Source: Polyangiaceae bacterium (GTDB lineage: Bacteria > Myxococcota_A > Polyangia > Polyangiales > Polyangiaceae). Taken from it: 64,000 nucleotides of DNA. Under the pieces are notes generated by a model. It was given only the letters and a program-made list of their open reading frames with translations. It searched no databases and was not told the origin of the DNA. The translations under genes were made by a program, and so were the position numbers. Of the stretch, positions 58,324-64,000 are shown one piece after another. The stretch's first letter is position 1, and each line of letters begins with the position of its first letter. The stretch covers positions 186,001-250,000 of the forward strand of contig JAHBVX010000010.1 in NCBI GenBank assembly GCA_019637295.1, written 5' to 3'.

Positions 58324-58809
58324 ATGGCCTCCCGCCGAGCCGCCGAGTCCCTGCAGCTCTTGGAGCAGACCAAGCAGGCCTCGACCCTGCAGCTATTATT
58401 CAAGTGCGCCCGCCTGGTGAACGACGTCGCGGTGTCCCGCGGAGCGCGCCGCGGCGCGCGGGTTCAGCTGCGCGCGGCCCACACCTGGCTCCTGCCCCAC
58501 GTGGATCTCGACGGTACTCGCTCCACCGAGCTGGCGCGCCGCGTCGGCATCAGCAAGCAAGCCGTCGGGCAGCTGGTCGACGATCTGGTGCAGCTGCGCG
58601 TGCTCGAGCGGGTCGCGGACCCGAGCGACGGTCGCGCCAAGCTAGTCCGCTTCACGCCCCATGGCCGGCGCCAGATCCACGCCGGACTGGCCCTGCTCGC
58701 GGAGCTCGGAGCGGAGCTCGAGAGCCACGTGGGCGGCAAGCGAATGAGCGCACTGCACGACGCGCTCGCGGCCATCCTGGAGGTGCTGGCGCGGTCCGAC
58801 GTGCGCTGA
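58324..58809 (+). CDS. MarR-family transcriptional regulator
   Basis: 161 aa from the ATG at 58324 (a GTG precedes it directly). A winged helix-turn-helix covers about residues 45-110 (GTRSTELARRVGISKQAVGQLVDDLVQLRVLERVADPSDGRAKLVRFTPHGRR); the wing has the MarR DxR-like DPSDGRAK. Helices on both sides form the dimer interface. It probably binds the dyad between it and the DUF4336 gene and represses both. The predicted transcript start falls next to the ATG, so the message may be leaderless. Confidence 0.9.
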   Translation: MASRRAAESLQLLEQTKQASTLQLLFKCARLVNDVAVSRGARRGARVQLRAAHTWLLPHVDLDGTRSTELARRVGISKQAVGQLVDDLVQLRVLERVADPSDGRAKLVRFTPHGRRQIHAGLALLAELGAELESHVGGKRMSALHDALAAILEVLARSDVR

Positions 58810-58850
58810 CGTCCTTGACGTGCTCCCGTGACGTGAGCGACGCTACCGCG

Positions 58851-59273
58851 ATGGCAACGAAGAAGACGACAAAGAAGGCTCAGAGCACCCCCAAGAAGCG
58901 GGGCGCCAAACGAACCGCTCGCGCTGCGGCGTCCAAGGCGCCCGCGAAGAAGACCAAGAAGAAGACCAAGAAGAAGGCGCGCAGCGCCGCCAAGCGAGTC
59001 GCTACCCGGGCCAAGAAGGTCGCGCGGCGCGTCGAGAAGGCCGCCAAGAAGGCCGTGCGTCGCGTCAAGAAGGTCGTCCGTCGCGTGAAGACGCGCGCCC
59101 GCAAGCTAGCCGCCGAGGCCACCGCGCCGGCACCGCTGCCCACCGAGATCGAGCCGCCGGGTCCTGGTGCCACGGGCAACTCCGGGCGCACGCGCGGAGC
59201 GTCGCGCGCCGGAACGAGCAGGCGCCCTCGGCGCGTCTCCCCGCGCGTCACCGGCGGCGTGAACCTGCGCTGA
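58851..59273 (+). CDS. Histone H1-like basic protein
   Basis: 140 aa from the ATG at 58851. Almost wholly Lys/Arg/Ala with repeated KKAA/RRVKK units (KAPAKKTKKKTKKK, KKVARRVEKAAKKAVRRVKK). This is like histone H1 C-terminal or bacterial HC1/HC2 type nucleoid proteins. A Pro/Gly-rich tail ends the protein. It should bind DNA non-specifically. It is 41 bases after the MarR gene; co-transcription is possible but meaning is unclear. Low complexity makes homology hard to judge. Confidence 0.8.
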   Translation: MATKKTTKKAQSTPKKRGAKRTARAAASKAPAKKTKKKTKKKARSAAKRVATRAKKVARRVEKAAKKAVRRVKKVVRRVKTRARKLAAEATAPAPLPTEIEPPGPGATGNSGRTRGASRAGTSRRPRRVSPRVTGGVNLR

Positions 59274-59290
59274 ACCTGCGCTGAACCTGC
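59260..59290 (+). repeat. 11-bp tandem repeat, about three copies
   Basis: TGAACCTGCGC is repeated at 59260, 59271 and 59282 (last copy one base off). The histone-like gene's stop codon (59271-59273) is inside the second unit. A short slippage-prone repeat. Confidence 0.8.
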
Positions 59291-59323
59291 CATCGGGGCC
59301 CGGTCCCCGCACGAGGCCTGGCC

Positions 59324-59959
59324 ATGACCGACGCCGTCATCTTCTATCACAACCCCATGTCGCGGGGCCGCATCGTGAGCTGGCTGCTGGAAGAGGTGGG
59401 TGCTCGGTACGAGGTTCACCTGCTCCGCTTCGACCGCGCCGAGCACAAGGCCCCGGAGTTCTTGGCGCTGAACCCCATGGGCAAGCTGCCGGCCATCGTT
59501 CACCGCGGCGTCGTGGTCAGCGAGACCCCCGCCATCTGCGCGTATCTCGCGGACGCGTTTCCGGAGGCGGAGCTCGCCCCGCGCCTCGACGATCCACTCC
59601 GGGGCAGTTATCTGCGCTGGCTGTTCTTCGGCGCCGGCTGCCTGGAGTACGCGATCACCGACCGCATGTTCGAGCGCCCCGCGCCCACTCAACCCGGCAC
59701 CCTCGGTTATGGAACGTTCGAGGCGGTGATGAACACGCTGGAGGCTGCCTTGTCCCCCGGCCCGTTCCTGCTCGGGGAGCGCTTCAGCGCCGCGGACGTG
59801 GTGCTCGGTTCTCAGATCGCGTGGGGTGTCTCCGCCGGAGCCGTGCCGCCGCTCCCGACGTTCAAGGCCTGGCAGGCGGCCTACAAGACGCGGCCCGCGT
59901 TCCTGCGGGCGGTGGCCAAGAACCGCGAGCTGATGGCGCAGCTCGGCTCGAGCGGCTAG
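59324..59959 (+). CDS. Glutathione S-transferase
   Basis: 211 aa. The N-terminal thioredoxin-like domain (VIFYHNPMSRGRIVSWLLEEVGARYEV, NPMGKLPAIVH, VSETPAICAYLAD) has the Ser in NPMSRGR as probable glutathione-activating residue and the E-T/S glutathione site. The helical C-terminal domain ends with FLLGERFSAADVVLGSQIAWG. This is a general GST of the bacterial zeta/beta-like type. It conjugates glutathione or a similar thiol to a substrate I cannot name. It stands alone after the histone-like gene. Confidence 0.9.
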   Translation: MTDAVIFYHNPMSRGRIVSWLLEEVGARYEVHLLRFDRAEHKAPEFLALNPMGKLPAIVHRGVVVSETPAICAYLADAFPEAELAPRLDDPLRGSYLRWLFFGAGCLEYAITDRMFERPAPTQPGTLGYGTFEAVMNTLEAALSPGPFLLGERFSAADVVLGSQIAWGVSAGAVPPLPTFKAWQAAYKTRPAFLRAVAKNRELMAQLGSSG

Positions 59960-59974
59960 CTCCCTTACCCGCCG

Positions 59975-61153
59975 TCAGTCGCTACACCACTTGCAGGCGG
60001 CGTCTTGCGAAGTGCCAGCCAGGCACGCGCTGCAGAAGGCATCCTCGCTGCAAGCCGCACCCTGACAGGCGACGGTAGCGGGCGCCTCCGGGCCGCCGAT
60101 GAAGCTCGAGAGCCAGTCCGTGTACTTGGTGCCCGCCGACTCACGGCCATAAAACAGGTCGTAGGGGTGCAGGCAGTGTACGGGCCCCGGTGACAAGTAG
60201 TAGCGGAAGTTGGGCGTGCCGGCGCTGATGTCCGCGAGAGACTGGAGCATCTTGGGCGACCAGTCCGCCTCTGCGCCGCCCATCGCCGTGTAGTAGCCGG
60301 TCTGATCCTTGTCGAAGGCCGTGGTCTGCTGGGCGAAGCGAGCGTTCGGGAAGTCGGCGGCGATCGCCGTGTAGAGCTCCACGATGTCGAGGGTCAGGAT
60401 GTCCTTGCCCGCCAGGCCGGTCACGAACGTGGGTAGCTGCGCGTTCCAGCTCGGGAAGCTCTCCTTGAAGAAGGACTCGCTCACGATGCCGCAGCCCGAG
60501 TCCGCGACGAGCCGGAGCTTCGCGTCCGGGTATTGCTTGGCGATGAACGCGGCGTGACCGATGGCCCCGTAGGCGCCGGCGCTGCAGCCGGTCACCAAGA
60601 TCTCCTCTGGCTGGTAGCGCTCGTACACCCACGCCAGCACCGTCTGTGCGTTGGTGAAGCCGTTGTGCCGGATGGTGACGTCGGCCGAATACTCCACGGT
60701 GGCGTCGCCCCAGTGCACGTCCCCGGTGCAGTACGGAATGTGGATCAGCGTCCACCCTGCCACTGGGTTCGACGCGTCGTCGAGCTGGTAGATGCCCCGG
60801 TACTGCTTGCCCTCGAACCGCGCCTGCAGCTCGGCAGCGCTCGGCGCCTCGGCCGTGAAGATGGCGTCGGCGATCGAGCAGGTGAAGGCGTTCCAGCACG
60901 CACCGCCACCTTGGAAGTCGATCACCAGCTTCTTGGGGTCGCCTCCCGCCGCGGCGAAGCGGAAGGGTGTGCCCCGGGAGCAGATGGTGGGCGCACCGGG
61001 TTCGACAATCTCGAGCGTGCCCGGCGCCGGGATCGCGGGGCCGGCACCGCTGCCCCCGGAGCCACCCGAGCCCTCGGCGTCGTCGCTGCACCCCCCGGTG
61101 ACGAGCGCGGTCAGGAGCACGAGGGTGGTGGCCAGTCGCGAAGGCAGGTGCAT
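59975..61153 (-). CDS. Pectinacetylesterase/Notum-family lipoprotein
   Basis: 392 aa with lipobox VTGGCSD and Gly/Ser linker. It shows KLVIDFQGGGACWNAFTC (oxyanion region with Trp-Asn), IHIPYCTGDVHWGD, VTGCSAGAYGAIGHA with the catalytic Ser, and DSGCGIV. A later His in SPGPVHCLHPYD is the likely triad His. The family removes acetyl groups from pectin or, in Notum, palmitoleate from Wnt. The C-terminus has a Cys-rich end (CQGAACSEDAFCSACLAG...CKWC). It acts outside the cell, substrate unknown. Confidence 0.9.
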   Translation of the reverse strand: MHLPSRLATTLVLLTALVTGGCSDDAEGSGGSGGSGAGPAIPAPGTLEIVEPGAPTICSRGTPFRFAAAGGDPKKLVIDFQGGGACWNAFTCSIADAIFTAEAPSAAELQARFEGKQYRGIYQLDDASNPVAGWTLIHIPYCTGDVHWGDATVEYSADVTIRHNGFTNAQTVLAWVYERYQPEEILVTGCSAGAYGAIGHAAFIAKQYPDAKLRLVADSGCGIVSESFFKESFPSWNAQLPTFVTGLAGKDILTLDIVELYTAIAADFPNARFAQQTTAFDKDQTGYYTAMGGAEADWSPKMLQSLADISAGTPNFRYYLSPGPVHCLHPYDLFYGRESAGTKYTDWLSSFIGGPEAPATVACQGAACSEDAFCSACLAGTSQDAACKWCSD

Positions 61154-61196
61154 GGCCCGAGCTTAGCGCGAACCGGCCCGCGTCGCGCGACGCAAC

Positions 61197-63077
61197 TCAG
61201 GAGGGGGCGCCGCCGGTGAGCGCGCCGCGCACCGCTCGCAGCAGCGACTGCGCGGCGAAGGGCTTGGGTAAGAAGTGCTCGTCCGGGCGTACGTTGGGCG
61301 CCGAGCCGCCATGGGTGGCGACGTAGCCGGAGGTGAACAGCACCCGCAGCTGGGGGCGGCGCTGGCTCAAGGCATCGGCGACCTGCCGGCCGTCCCCGTC
61401 CGGCAGACCCATGTCGGTGACCAGCAGATCGATCTCGCTCAAGGTCGAGTCGGTCACCTCGAGGGCCTCCCGTACGCAGGACGCCTCCAGGATCCGGTAG
61501 CCGTTGCGCTGCAGGATGCGCACCGCTGCCCGGCGCACGACGGCCTCGTCCTCGACCAGCAGCAGCTGCTCGGTGCCCTGCAGCAGAGTCGGCCCCGGAG
61601 GCGGCGTACTCGAGGCGAGCGCCGAGTCCGTCGCCGCGAGCGGGAGTAGGATCGAGAAGCGGGTGCCTTGTCCCGGCGCGCTGTCGACGCGAATACTGCC
61701 TCCGTTCTGCTGTACGATCCCGTACACGGTCGACAGCCCGAGGCCGGTGCCGTGCGCCTTGGTCGTGAAGAAGGGCTCGAACACGTGACTGCGCGTGGCT
61801 TCATCCATGCCACAGCCCGTGTCGGAGACGACGAGCTGCAGGAAGCCCTTGTCGCCGAGCAGTTGGCCCGCGGGACGCGTGGCTACCTCGAGCGTCCCTC
61901 CATCCGGCATCGCGTCTCGGGCGTTGACCACCAGGTTCATGAGCACCTGCTCGAGGTGACCAGGGTCGACCAGCACCTTGCCCGCGTTCCGTGCGAGGTC
62001 GAGGCGTACCGTCACACGCTCGCCGAGCAGCGTGCGGACCAGCGCCAGCGCGGAGCTCACCGCCTCGTTCACGTCCACCGGACGAGCTCGGACGGGCTGC
62101 TGGCGGCTGAAGGTGAGCAGCTGCCGCGTGAGCTTGGCGCAGCGCTCGGTCATGCCGCGGATCTCGCGCAGATCTTCGCGCTGGCGATCCCCCGTGGTCG
62201 GATCCGCCAGCAGCAGATCCGTGAGGCTCATGACCACCGTGAGGTAGCTGTTGAAGTCGTGGGCGATCCCGCCGGCGAGCTGGCCGACGGCCTGGAGCTT
62301 CTCGGTGTTGCGCATGCCGGCCTCGAGCTCGGCGGTGCGCCGTCGGGCGCGATGGGCAGAGATGGCGAAGGCCAACTCGGTGGCCAGCTGCGCCAGGAGG
62401 CGCGCGGCGCGCTCGTCGAAAGCGTTCTGCCGTCGCGAGCAGACGTTCAGCGTCCCGAGCGAGCCCTCGTCCCCCGGCAAGGGGAGGGAGATCACCGAGC
62501 CGAACTCCCGGCCGCGCTCTTCGTCGCGCCCCTGCTCATCGTGGAGGCGCACCCACGCCAGGTCGTAGCCACCCTCGTTCATCGCGATGCGGCACACCTC
62601 GACCAGCAGGTCCTCCTCGGTCTTGGCGTGGATCACCGCGTGGTTCGTCGCGCTGATCAGCCGCAGCTCCTGGTTGGCGCGCTTGAGGTGCTCTTCGGCC
62701 CTGACGCGGTCGGTGACGTCTCGGTCCACGCCGCGATAGCCGAGCAGCTTGCCCTCGGCGTCCAAGACGGGGACCGCCCGGGTCTCGAGCCACAGCAGTC
62801 GGCCGTCGCGGTGACGGTTGAGATTCACGAGGGACCGGAGCGGCATCGGGCGCTCGAGGTGCGGCTGGAACAGCTCTCGGACCCGCTCCGCTTCCTCGCG
62901 CGGCATGAAATCGAAGGGTGTCTTGCCCACCACCTCGCTGGGCGGATAGCCGAGCAGCTCCTGCACGCTCGGGCTCGCGTAGGTGTAGACCCCCGCCTCG
63001 TCGACCTCCCACAGCCAGTCGCTCGTGGTCTCGACTAGCGCACGGAAGTGCTCTTCTTCTGATGGGCGTTCCGCCAT
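61197..63077 (-). CDS. PAS-GAF hybrid histidine kinase
   Basis: 626 aa, no transmembrane helix. PAS with PAC (about 10-130, LVETTSDWLWEVDEAGVYTYASPSVQELLGY), GAF-like (about 145-255), HisKA (LAGGIAHDFNSYLTVV, His as phospho-acceptor), HATPase (VNARDAMPDGG; DTGCGMD; FEPFFTTKAHGTGLGLSTVYGI), and C-terminal receiver (LLVEDEAVVRR; DLLVTDMGLPDGDG with Asp; KPF). It is a cytoplasmic kinase that senses a small ligand or redox state through PAS/GAF and passes phosphate to its own receiver. No HPt partner or response regulator gene is adjacent. Confidence 0.93.
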   Translation of the reverse strand: MAERPSEEEHFRALVETTSDWLWEVDEAGVYTYASPSVQELLGYPPSEVVGKTPFDFMPREEAERVRELFQPHLERPMPLRSLVNLNRHRDGRLLWLETRAVPVLDAEGKLLGYRGVDRDVTDRVRAEEHLKRANQELRLISATNHAVIHAKTEEDLLVEVCRIAMNEGGYDLAWVRLHDEQGRDEERGREFGSVISLPLPGDEGSLGTLNVCSRRQNAFDERAARLLAQLATELAFAISAHRARRRTAELEAGMRNTEKLQAVGQLAGGIAHDFNSYLTVVMSLTDLLLADPTTGDRQREDLREIRGMTERCAKLTRQLLTFSRQQPVRARPVDVNEAVSSALALVRTLLGERVTVRLDLARNAGKVLVDPGHLEQVLMNLVVNARDAMPDGGTLEVATRPAGQLLGDKGFLQLVVSDTGCGMDEATRSHVFEPFFTTKAHGTGLGLSTVYGIVQQNGGSIRVDSAPGQGTRFSILLPLAATDSALASSTPPPGPTLLQGTEQLLLVEDEAVVRRAAVRILQRNGYRILEASCVREALEVTDSTLSEIDLLVTDMGLPDGDGRQVADALSQRRPQLRVLFTSGYVATHGGSAPNVRPDEHFLPKPFAAQSLLRAVRGALTGGAPS

Positions 63078-63150
63078 GACTCAATCCGACGATCAACTCC
63101 TGAGTATGCCAGCTTCTGACGCAGCGTGGGATTCGGGTGCGGTTCGGGTC

Positions 63151-63175
63151 GAAACTACCCGCTCGGGTCAGTTTC
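63151..63175 (+). promoter_or_regulatory. Hairpin-forming inverted repeat between kinase and sigma genes
   Basis: GAAACT (63151-63156) pairs with AGTTTC (63170-63175), and ACCC with GGGT inside them, leaving one unpaired C. As the genes are divergent, it is more likely an operator or leader structure than a terminator. Confidence 0.4.
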
Positions 63176-63264
63176 ACCGCGGTCCGACCTCGGGGCCACG
63201 ACAGAAAGCGGCACCACGGAGCTGAATACCTCGTGGCACGCGTCCTGCAAACTCGGTACGCACC

Positions 63265-63987
63265 ATGAACGTGAGCGCCGCCCCCACCGCCGAGCAACCC
63301 CGAGACCTGACCTCCCTGTGCGCGATGGTGCGCGCCGCCGCCTTCCGGCTCAAGCGCCGCCTGCCTGCTCACATCGAGGTGGAGGAGCTGATCGGCGCCG
63401 GCAATCTGGGGCTGGCCAAGGCCCTCGCCAACTGGAAGGGCGGCGAGCCGAGCCTGTTCGACGGCTACGCGCTGCGCTGCGCGGTCGGGGCCATGCTGGA
63501 CGAGCTGCGCGCCGCCGACCCGCTCACGCGCACCGAGCGCGGCCTGGCCGCCAACCTGGCCGCCACCGAGCGCAAGCTCACCCGGCGGCTCGGGCGTCAG
63601 CCCGAGACCGAGGAGCTCGCCGCCGAGCTCGGTATTTCGCCCGCCGAGTTCGCGGTGCTGCGCTCGCGCACCACGCGCACGGGCCGGGTGAGCATGGGCG
63701 CGGGTGACTCGCTCCTGCCGGTGGCCAGTCCCGCCCTGCACCCCGAAGCGGAGCTCGAAGAGCACCAGCGCGCCCTGCGCTTCCGCACGGCGCTGGAGGT
63801 GCTGCCGGATCGGCTCCGGACCGTGCTGGACCTCAGCTGTGGAGACGACCTGACGTTGCGTGAGATCGGCGCCCGACTCGGCGTGACCGAGGCGCGGGTC
63901 TGCCAGCTCCGCAAGGAGGCGGTCACCCGCCTCCGGGTGTCCTGCCGCGATACCCAGCTGCCCCCGCCGCCGGCTCAGGCGGCCTGA
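63265..63987 (+). CDS. RNA polymerase sigma factor, FliA/sigma-70 region 2-4 type
   Basis: 240 aa. Region 2 is IEVEELIGAGNLGLAKALANW and SLFDGYALRCAVGAMLDELRAADPL, which follows the FliA/WhiG pattern (F-x-x-Y-A-x-x-R-x-x-G-A-M-x-D-E-L-R). Region 3 is GRQPETEELAAELGISPAEF. Region 4 is LTLREIGARLGVTEARVCQLRKEAVTRLR with the HTH for -35 recognition. It directs polymerase to alternative promoters; in this group that may concern development rather than flagella, as no flagellar gene is seen. The tail is Pro-rich. Confidence 0.9.
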   Translation: MNVSAAPTAEQPRDLTSLCAMVRAAAFRLKRRLPAHIEVEELIGAGNLGLAKALANWKGGEPSLFDGYALRCAVGAMLDELRAADPLTRTERGLAANLAATERKLTRRLGRQPETEELAAELGISPAEFAVLRSRTTRTGRVSMGAGDSLLPVASPALHPEAELEEHQRALRFRTALEVLPDRLRTVLDLSCGDDLTLREIGARLGVTEARVCQLRKEAVTRLRVSCRDTQLPPPPAQAA

Positions 63988-64000
63988 GCCTCACGAGTCG

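Overview
The window reads as chromosomal DNA of a myxobacterium (Myxococcota, most likely Polyangiales/Sorangiineae). The evidence is very high GC, many lipoproteins with Gly/Ser-rich linkers after the lipobox, two proteins with MYXO-CTERM-like tails, several Ser/Thr kinases including a kinase-ATPase fusion, PEGA/TPR proteins and a Cys-rich DUF5939-type cyclase. This is inference from gene style; no rRNA or species marker is present. No phage, IS element, CRISPR array or replication origin was seen.

Layout. 0-4.6 kb is an oxidative-stress block: the end of a TetR-like gene, a class II cytochrome c lipoprotein, a Fur-family regulator with the full PerR ligand set translationally coupled to katG, and a convergent YghU-type glutathione transferase. 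4.6-11.6 kb holds an orphan biotin carboxylase, a chain of overlapping envelope genes (MYXO-CTERM protein, TMTC-like membrane protein, a secreted HExxH protein, a lipoprotein) and tag. 11.4-31.4 kb is a patchwork of working genes (Ser/Thr kinase with PEGA protein, fetAB, an acyl-CoA dehydrogenase with an HxlR regulator, a CPA2 antiporter with a universal-stress tail, a CBS protein, a PAP2 protein, two serine tRNAs) mixed with at least six damaged genes. These are a truncated DUF2200 gene, a frameshifted membrane protein, an EEP phosphatase with its core deleted, a lipoprotein fused to a regulator that also carries a stop, a 3' remnant of mgtA, and a frameshifted HNH/DUF222-type gene.

31.4-45.2 kb is well-preserved: a large kinase-AAA regulator downstream of guaB, a trypsin-like protease, a YbjN-PspA-repeat protein operon, PilZ, an alpha/beta hydrolase and a two-RCK potassium channel. 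45.2-49.9 kb is the phosphate module, split into divergent pstSCA and pstB-phoU units around a Pho box. 50-64 kb holds Cys-rich lipoproteins, an adenylate cyclase, a TonB-dependent receptor operon with two lipoproteins (one with an EF-hand), a MarR/DUF4336 divergent pair with a clear operator, a histone H1-like protein, a GST, a pectinacetylesterase-like lipoprotein, a hybrid histidine kinase and a FliA-type sigma factor.

The candidate for a little-described system is the 53.2-57.6 kb operon: a receptor with its own TonB-C-like domain and His-rich segment, plus two lipoproteins, behind an intergenic region with repeated palindromic elements. A metal or metal-chelate uptake role is inference only.
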